Positions 13,701-25,946 of a stretch of 64,000 nucleotides of DNA are shown here, one piece after another. Made by a program: the position numbers and the translations under genes. Each line of letters starts with the position of its first letter. Position 1 is the stretch's first letter. Below the pieces are notes generated by a model. That model was given only the letters and a program-made list of their open reading frames with translations, was not told where the DNA came from and made no database searches. Source of the DNA: Crocodylus rhombifer (Eukaryota; Chordata; Crocodylia; Crocodylidae); assembly GCA_038503035.1 (NCBI GenBank), contig JAVSML010020408.1, positions 205,791 to 269,790 on the forward strand. The letters are read 5' to 3'.

Positions 13701-13822
13701 GACAGACCCTGTTCACAGCTCAGGACAAACGCATCTCAAAGTAAAGACATTCTGAAGAAGTAGTTTGCTTTGCGAGAGCCGGCTGGTCTCTGGCTAACCC
13801 TGCTCCCGCCTCCAAGAGATGA
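7772..13822. other. Long AT-rich stretch without a recognisable gene
   Basis: About 6 kb. From 7.8 to 12.4 kb it is AT-rich with no clear repeats. A very AT-rich block at about 9180-9700 is rich in TAATTA, TTTGCAAT and TTAATTAC-type cores and is a conserved-element candidate. From about 12.4 to 13.8 kb GC content rises, and open frames of up to 131 codons occur on both strands, overlapping each other, as expected by chance in GC-richer DNA. None resembles a known protein. Confidence 0.55.
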
Positions 13823-13847
13823 GACCAGACCAGACCAGACCAGACCA
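13823..13847 (+). repeat. (GACCA)5 microsatellite
   Basis: Five perfect tandem copies of GACCA, counted directly. Probably length-variable. No coding context. Confidence 0.95.
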
Positions 13848-15910
13848 ACACTTCAGAAGGTTTGTTTGACGGTTTAGGAGAGGAGTGTCTTCATTATCCA
13901 CCTTTTGTCTTCCATGTCCATCAGACAGGAATTGAACTGAAGTCACGGCCAGCCCTGCTGAGGGAAGTGCAGCGAGCGACAGGGGGCTGCAGCCGAAAGG
14001 CCAGGCGGCCGGAAGGAAGACAGAAGATTTTCTGCCCTGAGAAAAGTGACAGCCAGAATCCTGTACACGAAGTCCAGTGCCCTGCGGGGTCCAGAAGTTG
14101 TAACACGTTTTACCTGAGACTTTTCTGATGAAAGGACAAGCACGTGTCATTTCCAGTTAAGCAACAGCAGACATCTGAAAACATGATAGTTAGCAGTGGT
14201 CTCTGCCAGCCTGGCAGTGTGGGAAAAGGATGATCTGGCAACAGGCATGGGCTTTGCTTTTTGACTGGAGGGAGCCTGAATGCACTTGAGCCTATGCACC
14301 TGTTTGATGTCTAGTAAGATGAAAATTGTATGGGTCGCTTTAAAGCATTACACACAATTTTGAATCAATGTTAAAAAAAAAACAAAAAAAAAAACAAAAA
14401 CCAACCAGGCACAGTTCCACAAGTTGCTTTTGCTGTGGGAGGCGCACAACAAATGGATCTAACTCAAGAATCCTTAAAATCATGATCATAAATTGCCTTT
14501 GGACTCTGGTTTTCTAACCTTTCCTTTTGAAGGACTCTTTTTCACACAGAAATATTACTAACTTCAGTGATTCTGCTGATAAGGGAAAAAAGTAACATGT
14601 CTGAGAAAGATTTATACAGCTTACTGGGTAAGGCTATCAGAGCTTTCACTTAGCTTCTCATCCAAACCTTTTGTCAATGGAAAAACTACCAATAAATTCA
14701 GGAGACTTTGCATTCAGAACTTTGTAATTTTTTTTAAACTACTCCATGATCTGGTATTTTCCCCCAAGATTCGCATAATTTCACCTGAGGTACAATTTTC
14801 ACACATTCTACCAGGGCCCTAAAGTTGGCTCCTAAACTCCCTTTTAGGCTTTTCCTATATAGGTGCCCAGATCTCAGGGAGCACCACACAGCTGCAACTC
14901 TTGCCACAGTCAAGGTGCAAATTTGTTTTGTTTGGTCTCTATTCTGGAAAAAAGAAGAAGAGGATTGTACAACATGACCTTCTGCTGCTGCACACCTCTC
15001 ACAGACAGATTTTCCAGGTCTGGCCTTCAGTGACTCTATAGCAAATGTCCTTAGTTTCCAATAAGCAAACAAGACAAGACATGGCACCAAATCAGGATAA
15101 CGCCTTCTCTTTCAATGGAGCTCAGGCAGTGACACCAGCTGCAGGTCTGCTCACTGCGCCTGGCTCTCAAAGTCCAGCTGCACCATCACCTTTCATCTGT
15201 GATTCCCGGCAGAGATAAATTCAACACCCCAAATTCTGCCCTTGCTCATCTTTGTGCTGCCCCTCCGTGTTCGGCCAGATTGTGCAGGCGGAGCTCGCTG
15301 GAACTGAGCAAACAGCTCCGCTGCTGCTGTGCCAGAAGGAACAGGCTGCACTTTCTTTCCATTTCCCTTTTCTCCCTGCAGAGCCGATGAGAGTAAGAAG
15401 GCTGTCACCACTTGCTGTCACTAGAGGCAGCACACAGGACTCAGAAGACAAGCAAGGAGCAGATATACCAATAAGAAGGTGCCATTTCATATTGTTACTT
15501 TCCAGACCCTTAATTATATGGTTTGTTAGTTCTACACTGTAATTATTTTCTGGTGCAACATGTGCTATTGTGGGCAACGTAATTTGCCCTGGGCTGTCTC
15601 CCTTCTGAAGGCCACGCACCACTTCTGCCACAGCTGGCGTATGCTGTGTTACTCCCAAGGACCAGCAACCAGGCTCAGACATGGGTAACTGCATATAGTC
15701 CACTTAACTGAATGACATGAAAGCTATTAGCTAAGAGTGCCTCAATTAGGCATGAACTTTTCTTGAACACTGAAATGCATGGGCAGTTCTCGCAGACTCA
15801 TCCACCATCCACTTACATTTACATGTCATACCTATATGCACAGCTGCACATACACGCATACACAGCGTAAAGGTTGGTTTATTCTTTTCATAGATAGACA
15901 AAAATAGTTT
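13848..15910. other. Unique non-coding sequence
   Basis: No gene recognised. Two A-rich runs interrupted by single C bases lie at about 14372-14399. A 160-codon reverse-strand frame at 15221-15703 has no recognisable domain and is overlapped by open frames on the other strand, so it is not called. Confidence 0.5.
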
Positions 15911-15976
15911 GGGGAAATTCTGTGGCTTGTCATACAGAAAGTCAGAATGATCCCTTCCAGCCCTGAAGTCTATGAA
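15911..15976 (+). mobile_element. CR1 LINE 3'-end fragment
   Basis: GGGGAAATTCTGTGGCTTGT, CATACAGAAAGTCAGAATGA, then TCCCTTCCAGCCCTGAAGTC and TATGAA closely follow the tail of sauropsid CR1s, in which 'ggaaattctatggcctgt' leads to 'aggtcagactagatgatc' and 'ccttctggccttaaaatctatgaa'. Only the 3' untranslated end is left. The internal 'ctagatgatc' block is shortened. Confidence 0.7.
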
Positions 15977-18410
15977 ATGTCTAATCTGGCTCTCTGGAGA
16001 AGGTTACAGACACTCCTAAAAAAATACCTCTTAATCACACAAACATTCTTGCCAGACTTTTAATATTTTCCTCAGCCTTCAGCACTGTTCCACTGTAGCT
16101 TCCTTGTGTGCATCAGGACAAGTCTGCCTAGCGACTGATATGTATTATGTAAAGTGCAAGGGTGCCATCTGAAAAAGAATAACACTTAGAGGCACATGAT
16201 GCTCCAAACTGTCCGCAGTCTCACGTTAAACAACTTACCTGCTGATGGAGGAGAAAATTTACCTGTAGGGCACAGTGTCGTTTGTGGTTGAGAAACTAAG
16301 ACAGCCTGTGTATAGTGTGTGTGTTGGTTGGCAAAGTCTCTTGATTTGAGCTAAACAGCTAAATATTGACTATGAATGGGAACAAGGAAGCAGATGCTTT
16401 ATCTAAATTACCTCTGATCAATTGATTTGAGGCTGCTGCTGAAGATAAAGTGGTTTGCAGGGTTTACATGAATTCAGTACACATACACACTGGCTTATCT
16501 CGGAACAATCAGTAAAACCCTCCCAAGAAAGATCCCAATCTTACTGGCAATGGCCTTACGTACTAAGTGACTGGACTATTAAGAACTGTATTGAGATGGA
16601 TTACTGCAAAGCACTAGGTTATTTACACAAAAAGGGAAACTATTCTCCTCCTCCTACTCACAGGAGCAGGCCCACTGATTTCACTGAGACTAAAGTATAG
16701 GTGAGAGAGGGCAGCACAGGGCACACAAGGCTGGTGAGGTAGCATAAAGACCTGGTAATCCATAAAGAGCAGAGGTTTTTGTATAGAGAAAGGGAAAGAG
16801 GCAGCAGAGAGATTCCTGCATGTCCTACGTAGGCCTAGGGAAGCTGCAGAGCCCACACGCATTTCTGGGCCAGGAAGATGCCAGTCACCGCACAGAAAAT
16901 GGAGATGCTGGGACACCACTACTTGTCCCCTCAGCACATACAGCCCTGAGGTGCTATGCACAGAGGACACATTACCATGAAAAGCAGTTGGAAGAGATTA
17001 ATTAGTACAACCCCAACCCACCACACTGGAAGGAAACTATGTTGAAAGCATTCAAAAGATCAGAGATTGTCATGTCAACCCCTTTTCCCTCCCAAGTGTC
17101 TAATTTAAGTGCCCTTCACAGAGGCCGAGGTAGTTTGTCAGCACTACAGCCTTGTGCATTTTATTTGGGTTTTAATTTTTTAATTTTCTTAAAATCAAAC
17201 ATTAGTGTTAATGGAGTTGTAAGTTGTGAATGGCTAACAGCAGGAACTCATCATACAGTTCACAGTACAGGTAGGATGCCATTATTGTCTCCAGGTACCA
17301 CCCCACAACCCTGTCAAAGTGAAGCAGTGAAAAGGGTATTTTAGGTTCTGTTCTCCTTTCCACTTTCTCCAATGAAGGTATTCCTAACCTACACAGATGT
17401 TAGCAAGATTTCCTCCAAATAAGAGTTACCTTAGAGGTTTATTTTAGGAAAAGTCACTATCACACCACAGCAAGGCTGCACAATGGACCTGGGAGAGTGC
17501 AAGGATGTTGCAGTGTATCTGCACCAACTGCTAGTCACAGTATTTTTTCTTCTAGTCTCTAGCCTTGAGTTCTACCTGCCTCGAATTCAAGGACAAGGCC
17601 TCGTAAGAACAGCAACTCAAAACATTGTTATGGACTTGATTTCCCACCCGCCCCTTCCCCGAGAGGGAGAGCTCCATTCCCAAATCCCCTGCTCCTCCTT
17701 CGAAGGTACTCTGGTTTCCATGTGGTGGGGATCAGGGCTGGATCCACCCCTAGAACATCCCAAGTAGTTTGCTGCTAAACAAAACACACAGGGCTACTCT
17801 CCTCCTGCATCGCTTCCCAATGACCTGCACGCTTCTCGGGATTCGTGTCAGAAGTCAAACCTGGGCCTTGCTGAAGTTGGTGGGGATCACTTCATGCTGG
17901 CCAAGATCCTGCCCCGCAGGTACCAGACGAGTAGCTGCGGTTCCCTGCAATAAAAACTGTGAACACTGGGGAACCACTTGGTTTAAAATATTAACAAGCC
18001 GTAGCCTGCATGACACTGGCTGTTGTATAAACTAGAGGCCAGGTCTTCTCTTCTTTGTTCTTTATACCTGCTTTCTTTGTTTGCTGCAAAATGTTGGAAA
18101 CCTGGGTAGAGTATAAAGGTGCCCACATGTTATCAACAGGTAGCGGGGTAAAAAAAGGAGCCTCTTCCCAGGCAATAGGTGTGTCATACTTCACTAAAAG
18201 CTTTTGCACCATCCAGTCAAACCCACAGAGGGAAATGGCTGGAATAGCTGGGCCACTGCTGTTCCAAGCACAGCAGTTCTTATTAAAATTACTGAGGGAG
18301 ACGGAGGGCTCCAGGTTACCATGGTATTCCCATCAGCAGCCCTCAAAGTCCTATGCTAATGATTTAGAAGTCTGATGTTTACATGCTTAGTTTAAAAGTA
18401 TAATGATTCG
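15977..18410. other. Unique non-coding sequence
   Basis: No gene or clear repeat seen. Open frames reach 115 codons without recognisable domains. A short GTGTGTGT run occurs near 16316. Confidence 0.5.
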
Positions 18411-18465
18411 GGAGTCAGTGGGATTACGGCAGTGTAACTGAGAAGAATTTTGCCCAGAGGCTCTA
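18411..18465. repeat. Fragment of an old amniote repeat
   Basis: GGAGTCAGTGGGATTACGGC, then AGTGTAACTGAGAAGAATTT and TGCCCAG match one arm of a palindromic amniote repeat whose arms read like 'gtcaatgg..ttacaccagtgtaactgagagcagaatttggccc'. Only one arm is present. The family name is not recalled with certainty. Confidence 0.35.
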
Positions 18466-21400
18466 TTTAGAAATTAGACATATCACTTTTAAATATGCCC
18501 ACTAACATTTTAATGCACCTTTGAGAGGTTCTTGCTCTGATAACTGCGTCAAAGCAACACAGTAAAGGGGAAAAAAGCAGGTTTTAAAGCAGCTACAATT
18601 AAAAAAAAAGCCATGGCTTCCTAAAGGAAATTATTTGGAGGAGCAGTGGGGAGGGCCTGATGCTATTATAGAGAAGCACTTGGGAATGTAGTCTTTCTAA
18701 TGCATTTCTCTACCTAAATGCTGTCGAATCCCAGAACCCTTCACCAGGTAAACAAGGAGCCTCCCCTGGCAGAAGCAGAATAGCACCACACACGCTTTAA
18801 AACAGCAGGGAAGCAAAACGAGCAAGACGTGACCCTAACGCACCAAAGGCAGGGGAGGGGCTGGGTTTCTTGTGCAAGCCCATGGGGATCGGCGCTCAGT
18901 TTCCCATGACGCAACCAGTGATGCTCTCACACAGGGCAGTGCTTCTCATGTTGGTACCAATGGTCATGCTCAGGGTGTTGGGTGCTTTTCCCCCCAACCC
19001 CTTTCGTCTTGCTGTGGCCAAGCCAAGATGACAAGGACAAATCAGAAGACGCGAAGTTTCCAATTATAGTTAATGTTGCTTAAGTGTTCAACTGTCACAG
19101 TTGTACAGCTTAAACTTTTTTTTTTTTTTAATAAGTTTCCCGTAATTATTACAAGTTTTTGGTCGAATTCCAGCTGAGGATTTAATGGGACTCATTCTGA
19201 CAAGATATAGGATATTGTCCCAATAGAGCCTCATTTGGAAATGGGCCACTTGCAATTACCAGTGTGCAGTGCTGTGCAAGATTAAAAGCACAGGCAGTAT
19301 AATTTCTACCTTGTGTCCCAGGCTCTGTGGATTTGTTACTCATCCAGCCTGTCCATCTGGGGAGCAAACAGCATGTACTCCTTGATGAGAAACTCTGGCC
19401 AACCGACCAGCTGTGAAAAAAATAGATTACTCTTGTCATTTTTTCTCCTAGGTAATTTGCTGGGAGTAAAAATATAATTTCTTTGAAGGTGTGCAGTTAA
19501 AAGAAAATCCTAGGGATGGGTCTGATTTATATTTAAAAGTTCACCACACTTTTATTTGCTAAATCTAATTTTAAAAACTATATTGCTGATGGGAGAGTGT
19601 CCCTGTCATTTGGGATGCTGGAAAAGTGAATTTCTATTATTTGAAGTGCACTTAAAACACAATGGTTATTAGAGGAAGGAGCTCCTTGTAAATGCACTGC
19701 TGCAACCTATAAAAGGGTAAATGCTGACATTATTAAAAAGATATTAAGAAAATTAGGAGGAAAAACACAGATCTACAGATCCCAGAAAACTGAAAAGATA
19801 CGAGACTATCTGCTGGTAGTCAAGAACATTTAGTTAATTCCATGCAGTAGCCAAGAGTTCATTTGAAATCTTAGGTTAAGTGTAGGTCAGTGACCTAGAA
19901 CTGCTGTGAAAAGAAAGAATGCTGGTAGCATATTAAATCACTATTTAATGCAGTAACAATATGTTTTACACATCTGGATCAAAAAAGATCATTAAGAGGA
20001 CTGAATCTGCCAAATGAAATTAAACTGTTCAGTATGAATCCAGCAGAGAGTTAAGTGAAGTTGTTTGAAAATAAAGAGTTTGCTATAATGCTTCTGCACA
20101 GTGAGTTACAAAATATTTAGACAGCAATAAGCGGCGCAGTCTGCTAATGGCTGCGCACTGTCTGGAATTTAAGACCCGAGGTGAACAGCTAAGTGTGTTT
20201 AGTTTACACTATCTTTTGCCTCAGTTACAAAGTTACAGCAAAAGTGCAAGAAATTACACGTTTGTTAGATAAAAAACAAGGTTTTTTATATTAAGAAGTT
20301 ACAGCACCCCTTAAAGTAATACTTTCAGTTTGATTACTTCGGAACAGCCCACTGAACATGTGGGCTGCAGCCCCTTTTTTGCCTGTCCACTAAGGGATAA
20401 TAGTTTATATTCACTGCCAGTTAATAGACTTATTTCCTGAGATCAAGTGGTAGAGAAGGTCTCAGGAGGCAAACAGAAGAGCTGTGTGTCACAGAAGCAG
20501 GCTGGCTGGGAAGAAACGTCTGAGCTTGGGTGAAGAGGGAGGGTTTGACATGCGTGTCCTGCACCAAGACCATTGTACTTTAAGCCACCCAGCCACGATA
20601 CACAGAAAGAGCAGGACCTGTCAAGAAATCTAGTTTTCCCAAGAGTGGGGAGATGGTTTCTGAGAGCTAAAACTCTTCACATGGCTTTCAAAAAGGAGAG
20701 TTGTTTCTGTTCTATGCTTTTAAGAGGAAAAGCCATCTCAGCCTGTAGTGAAGCATAAGATTAGATGAGACCAAGTATGCCTGTGGGCTGTTTGTTTTAA
20801 AACCCCTTTTCCCTAATGCTTTACTCCAACTGCTGGGCAAAGGACTCTGGTTGTTGGCCACTCCAGTATTTGTCACAGGTGCCCCAAGGAAGGATGCACA
20901 AGTGCCGCCAACCCAGCCAGATCCTGGGGTTGGAAGGGAACTGGCAGGGGCAGGCTGTTGTACTCGCATCTCAGGCTCAGAGCAGCAGAATTGCCATTTC
21001 CCAAAAATGACAGCGCTGGGCTTTATGGCTGCGTGGTCAGCCTGGGCCCCAGAGCAGTGGTCTGGAAGACTGAATGCTGGAAGGCATCGCTGGGCAGGAA
21101 AATGGGCAGCTGCTCTAGATCATGGGTCTGACTCGAAGCTCACCAGCTTCCCAGGCTGCAGGAACATCTGATAATTCAGGACAGAGACCTGGGCCGAAGA
21201 AAGTATTTGAGGAGCGCTGGCGCAGTCTGCCGCTTAGCCCCGAACCTGGTATAACAGCACGTTCTGTCAACATAATTAATAGGCGATCCCTACCAACCAA
21301 AAGGCAATCCACTTTCCAGCACTGGGAGATGAACTGCGAATGGGAGAGGGAAGGGGGGATGCAGCTCCTTGACACAGGTCTAAAATTAAAAAATGAGCCC

Positions 21401-22588
21401 TGTTGCCTTGCTCTGTCCTAAGGGGAATTTAACACAGAAAAGCTTTCTGAAACGGAGAGAGTCCTGCTCTCCCCCACATTTCTCATTACCACTGCCACAT
21501 GCTGCGCAAATGCCCTGCCTTTTCCAAGTGCAATGTCTGTTCTGTGCTAGGTGTTGGACAGAGATGGGGTCCAGCCATGGGAGAAAACAGAAAGCAGCTC
21601 CAAGAGGGAAATCTATGCTTGCTGTGTGTAATACAGCTATTGCTAACCTGACCTGACTGGCGGAGGGCATGACTCCTGGCGCTATCTCATGCCTCTGACT
21701 TCAAGCATCAGGCTGCCCTAGACACCCGAGAGACAGTTACTTTAGAGGAGTCTTCTATCTCCAATGTTAAAAGACAGACAGAAGAACAGATGTATTCCCA
21801 CTGACTGGAAAGTCTCCGACAACAGCCTTGCTGTCAAAAGAAGGTGATTGCAGGAAACCTGCGCTACAAGCAACTGTACAGATTACTTCCCTCTGTGATG
21901 TCAAAGATGGAGCATCTCAGGGGACAGGACTGATCCTGTGGATCAAAACTAAAATATTCTGAGAGAAGCACTTTGTTCTGCAGGAGAGATGAGCTCAGAG
22001 ATTAAACAAGCACTTCCCCTCCTCTTAGCTAGAAGAGTAGTTTAAATAATGAGATAGAAAGAAATGCCCACAAAGATTTATTTCAGCTGGTCTTTACCAT
22101 GTGCATATTTCTATTCATCACAGACAGGAAGAGACCTTCCTGATGAGAATGAGAGCACAAAGAGTGAAGTCAAGTAAAAATTCATCCAGCTTGCTGTCTA
22201 AGAGCAAGATATTTTGGATTTTAGTTGCAATCTAGTCAAGAAAGAGACACTGAAATACACCAAGAGATGAGCCAGGTAAAGATTATTGGGTAAATTGCTG
22301 TATCCTTGATGCCGAGTGATTTCAGCTACTTTACATGGAGCACATTTACCCCAGAACAACATACTAGTTGCACATAAAATGCACCATATGCAGCAAGTGG
22401 CTCTGGACAAAAGTGATCAGATTCTGCATTGTATAAACAGAAATTCTGCCTTTCTGGTTTCCCCACAGGACTTTGTGGATTCTTTACAACAAATCTAAGT
22501 TTTAACCATGCTGGGTTAATAGAAACAAAAACTATTCCCCCTCTTCCACTCCAAAAAAACCCCCAAAAAACAAAAATTCTCAGCAACT
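18466..22588. other. Unique non-coding sequence
   Basis: No gene recognised. From 20.8 to 21.7 kb the GC content is moderate and open frames of 85-106 codons overlap on both strands without recognisable domains. A T-rich run occurs at about 19117-19129. Confidence 0.5.
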
Positions 22589-22632
22589 GTAAATCAGTGT
22601 AGACCTACTTCACCAGAACTATGCTGATTTAT
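22589..22632. repeat. Inverted repeat, old palindromic amniote element
   Basis: TAAATCAGTGTAG at 22590-22602 pairs with CTATGCTGATTTA at 22619-22631, with one G-T wobble and one mismatch. The 'gtaaatcag...ctgatttacacc' arrangement is that of an old amniote palindromic repeat seen elsewhere in the window (18.4 and 44.6 kb). Confidence 0.4.
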
Positions 22633-23187
22633 ACCAGTTGTACACCTTCTCCAAAGCCTTAGCATCAGTGTGCATGGCTTGTCTCTAGTATTGTTTCTAC
22701 TGTGCTAAGAGTTGTTCCGAGGTCATTCCAGACCAACCATTCTGGTCCAGTTCCCTCACTGGTATAAAACTGGTAAACCTTCACTTCCTCAGGACATGGC
22801 CAATTAGTTGAAAAACTGGAACACAACAATTTTAAGTAAGTATGTTATCTTGAAGCTAACAGGTTCAAAATGTACACATTCCATTGGGATTTGGCCAAAT
22901 AGCAGCTTATGCTTATTTATATAAGAGCAGGCATTTGTACCAGTGAAAAATATTAAAAAGTTGAAAGACCACAATATAAAAATGTCTAACCAATTACTTA
23001 TAGAGAATTAATATCTCAAAAGCATTATGATCAAGGATCTATCATAAACTAGACAGCAGAACTCCCTACCTTTAGACATTTCATATTACAGAAAGCTCAT
23101 ACAAGTACTGTGAACCCACGTACTCCACTTGCATCTGCTTTTTTCCCTCCTTACACCAGAATGCTTGTAAAGTACATAAGCAGACAA
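22633..23187. other. Unique non-coding sequence
   Basis: No gene or repeat recognised. Confidence 0.5.
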
Positions 23188-23315
23188 GGTTCTTTGGGTA
23201 AATCTGATATCTTTTATCAGACCGACTAAAAGAGCTGGAAAAATATCCAAAAAAAGATATCAGATTTACCCAAAGAACCATGTCCACCTGTGTCCTTAGA
23301 CCAACACAGCTGTAT
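23188..23315 (-). mobile_element. Penelope-like element fragment with head-to-head ends
   Basis: Perfect 28-bp arms at 23188-23215 and 23252-23279 (outer end GGTTCTTTGGGTAAATCTGA) face each other across 36 bp. Beyond the right arm, reading the minus strand, lies GTTGGTCTAAGGACACAGG. The same block occurs on the plus strand at 56.7 kb as GTTGGTCTAAGGACATAGG, and the spacer 'ttatcagaccgact' matches 'ttattagaccaact' there. So this is a second copy of one interspersed family, partly duplicated in inverted orientation. Such palindromic truncated copies and the hammerhead-like blocks in its relatives suggest a Penelope-like retroelement. No reverse transcriptase is visible, so the class is inference. 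Confidence 0.58.
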
Positions 23316-24918
23316 AGTACGTAGCACTTTTCTCACCGGGGTGAAATTCTTCACTTCCCAAAGAGACCAGAACAAGACTGAGAACTCAACGCCATCAAAT
23401 TAGACCTAGTGCTGAGACTGTGCACAGGGCTAAATTTCATCTAGTAATGACAAACCATTCAACTGGACAAGGGCATATTTTCAGGTTAAATAGATACAAG
23501 GCAACATGCCCAAAACCTGAAGTGTTCTTCCGCTACAAGTAAGGTCGAATATTTGACAACTTTCTCTGCTGCCATAACTCCATTGACTTAAGAGTCAAGA
23601 GAGTTACAGCAACACAAACCTAACTCAACCCTGGCAACTAGCAATATATATTAGTCACTGTACATGCAGCTTTCAGGCTTTTAGACTGGGAAAATTCTCA
23701 GAGTACCTGTCGTTACAGACAGGAACCTGCTCACGTTCCACGTGGGATGTTGAAAACTTGAGGCTTGCGTGAAAGAGCAGGGGTGCATTTGTCATGGATG
23801 GAAAGGTGGCAAGAAAGAGATGGCCTTCCAGCCAGCTCTGCAGCAAGCATCCCCACGATAACCCCAAAGGCACAGCCAGCTGTAAGAAATGTGCAAAGAA
23901 GCCGGGCAACGAGCCAGACCCAAACCCAGATGCTGCTATTGGGAACAGTCCAGAGCTCTGCATCTGGATTCTGCTCCTGCCAAACATGCTCCATCTGCAG
24001 ATAAGGTGATAAATTCACCTCTCCGCGGACAAGCAGCAAGAGGAGAACACAGCAGGAGGACAAGAATACCAACAAGACTGCAATGGCAAAGAAGAGTCAT
24101 TAACACTTAGTTGGCATTTAACAAGACTACTGGTCCCAGTAACTCCTGCAGTGAGCCATTCCATGGGGGATCAGAAATACAACATCCGGAGACAGGGATA
24201 TCAAAAAGTAAACTAAATTCACAGCACATGATGATTAACCTGGGCACCTCCAAAAAGACAGGGGTATGCAGAAGGCTTAAAGCAAGAGATCCATACCCAT
24301 ATAGGTATTTTATGTCTAGCTGGAATTAAGTTTGAGAAAAGTTATCAAACAAGCTCAGACAAAAATGGAAAGCGTAACTGAGACAGATAAACAATAATCT
24401 CTTTTAAAAAAAGAATCAATATATGCTGCGCTGCGTAAGAGCAGGCATGCTCTTCAGGAGGGTTGTAGTTCCTTAGAAAGTACGGATGTGGAATTCAGTG
24501 ATAAATAAGACCAGTAGTGTTAAGGGGAGCAAGTCTTTCTTTGTGCTTGTGAATGCTGGGTACGAGGAAAAGAACATGTTCACTAGCCAGACGATATGTC
24601 ACACTGGTGAAACTGAAGATAGCATCAGAACAGCTAACCAAAGGGGTAAAAACAACCAGGATGAATACAGCATGGCTTTCTCTCCGGAACTGTACAATGC
24701 GAGCAAACACAATAAAAGAAATGCTACCAGAAACCTCTCACCTGTATGCCATCGGGTTTCTGCTGTTGCCCATAATGTGCAGCCCCTTTCACATAAAACA
24801 CATCGACAAAAGCAAGAATCCCACAGCATTTTAGGAGATCTCTGGCTCTGCTACCCAATGGGTTAAATAAAGCCCTACTTAGGGTAGCTCTGTCCTGAAA
24901 CAGACTGCTCTCATGAAG
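23316..24918. other. Non-coding sequence, possible retrocopy 3' end
   Basis: Several open frames of up to 126 codons overlap on both strands without recognisable domains. AATAAA occurs at 24866-24871, about 48 bases before a 24-base poly(A), which could mark the 3' end of a retroposed transcript. No parent gene was recognised. Confidence 0.4.
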
Positions 24919-24942
24919 AAAAAAAAAAAAAAAAAAAAAAAA
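24919..24942 (+). repeat. Poly(A) tract, 24 A
   Basis: An uninterrupted run of 24 adenines. Upstream is an AATAAA; downstream is unique sequence. No matching target-site duplication was found by eye. Confidence 0.95.
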
Positions 24943-25274
24943 TCTACAGCACTGGATGGCTCCAAGCACTGTGGTAACGCTATTGTTAGCCGAACTGATC
25001 TGTTCCATCCCCTAGAAAATTGTAATTATCTTTCAATAAGGGTTGAGCACATTAAAAAAAGGAAGGAAGGAAGGGAGGAATTGCAAAAATACAGGGCTGT
25101 ATTACAGGCAAAGATTCCAGACCGACTGATAAGGAACAGAAGAGCTGAACACTTGGACAAGTTTCATGGTGAATGGCCAGGGTTCGTCTGGGAAGATTTC
25201 TAAGGGGGAGGTCAGGCTCAGTGAATCTTTTGTGAAGACAACAATGAGGAGCTGTCAAGAGTGAAGCTGAAAAC
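24943..25274. other. Non-coding sequence with a GGAA-rich run
   Basis: Contains (GGAA)4-like sequence at 25061-25077. Otherwise no feature recognised. It may be part of the degraded LINE suggested just downstream. Confidence 0.4.
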
Positions 25275-25310
25275 ACAATGTACTTGGACTTCAAGAATGC
25301 TTTTATATAG
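25275..25310 (+). mobile_element. Possible degraded LINE reverse-transcriptase motif
   Basis: In the frame starting at 25275 the translation reads TMYLDFKNAFI and then a stop. CR1-group reverse transcriptases carry the motif YLDFSKAFD at the catalytic palm entry, and eight of its nine positions agree closely or conservatively. The surrounding sequence cannot be aligned to CR1 by eye in any frame, so this may be a decayed fragment or coincidence. Confidence 0.33.
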
Positions 25311-25689
25311 CACTACATGAAGCTAGCATATGAGGCGAGACAGCGTAGTACCAATAACCAATAGTCCAATTTTTAGTTAGACGGGAATTTGGACTTCTTG
25401 CCACAACTAAAGGTGAGTGATTAGTGGTAGAATGGGACAATTTACACTGGAGGATAGTAAGTGATATGTACTGCTGCCTGAATAAATGCTGCCCTGACGC
25501 ATAGACAAGATAAAGTTATGCTACAGAGGAGCGACCATGTATAAACAACGATTTTCAGGCAACAGGTAAAGGGCAAAACCAGCCATGCCCAGGAGGATGA
25601 AACCAGACCTGAAGGCACACGGGAAAAAATGATCATGGGCAGACAAATGGCCGATACCTAGGAATAATTTAATATTTTTCAACAATATA

Positions 25690-25795
25690 ACAATACTGTC
25701 TAGAGGCCAGTGAGGGCCCCCCAGTGTGAAGAGTCACATGTGCAGCGTGAACAACAGCTCCTCCAAGGAGCTTGCAGATGAAGGCAAGGCACAAA
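25690..25795 (-). mobile_element. L2/MIR-like 3'-end fragment, antisense
   Basis: ACTGTCTAGAGGCCAGTGAG, GGCCCCCCAGTGTG, then TGTGCAGCGTGAACAACAGC and CAAGGAGCTTGCAGATGAAG follow the antisense order of an old amniote 3' end: 'gcctaggggccccagt', 'gtgctgtacaaacac', 'aaagagcttacaatctaag'. The same order is much clearer at 48.1 kb. Heavily diverged. Confidence 0.42.
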
Positions 25796-25914
25796 GCACG
25801 AAACGCAGTGAAACGGGCTGAGCCCTGTGAGGAACACCTGAAAGGTACCATCAGGGAAATGGCTCAGGGTCTGAGAGCAGACAAATTCGAACCACCAACT
25901 CAACGTCCAACAGG

Positions 25915-25946
25915 CAGCACTTAAGTGAATCAGCACTTAAGTGAAT
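25915..25946 (+). repeat. Perfect 16-bp tandem duplication
   Basis: CAGCACTTAAGTGAAT occurs twice in immediate succession (25915-25930, 25931-25946). The unit contains the palindrome CACTTAAGTG. Likely a recent slippage duplication. Confidence 0.97.

Noticed and set aside
12632..14150. Cluster of open frames of 87-131 codons
   Set aside because: Overlapping frames on both strands in GC-richer sequence; no domain, no consistent exon structure.
15221..15703. 160-codon minus-strand open frame
   Set aside because: No domain recognised and overlapped by open frames on the other strand.
20120..20162. Possible precursor-like hairpin (GACAG..GCGCAG / CTGCGC..CTGTC)
   Set aside because: Large asymmetric internal loop and short arms; not convincing as a microRNA precursor.
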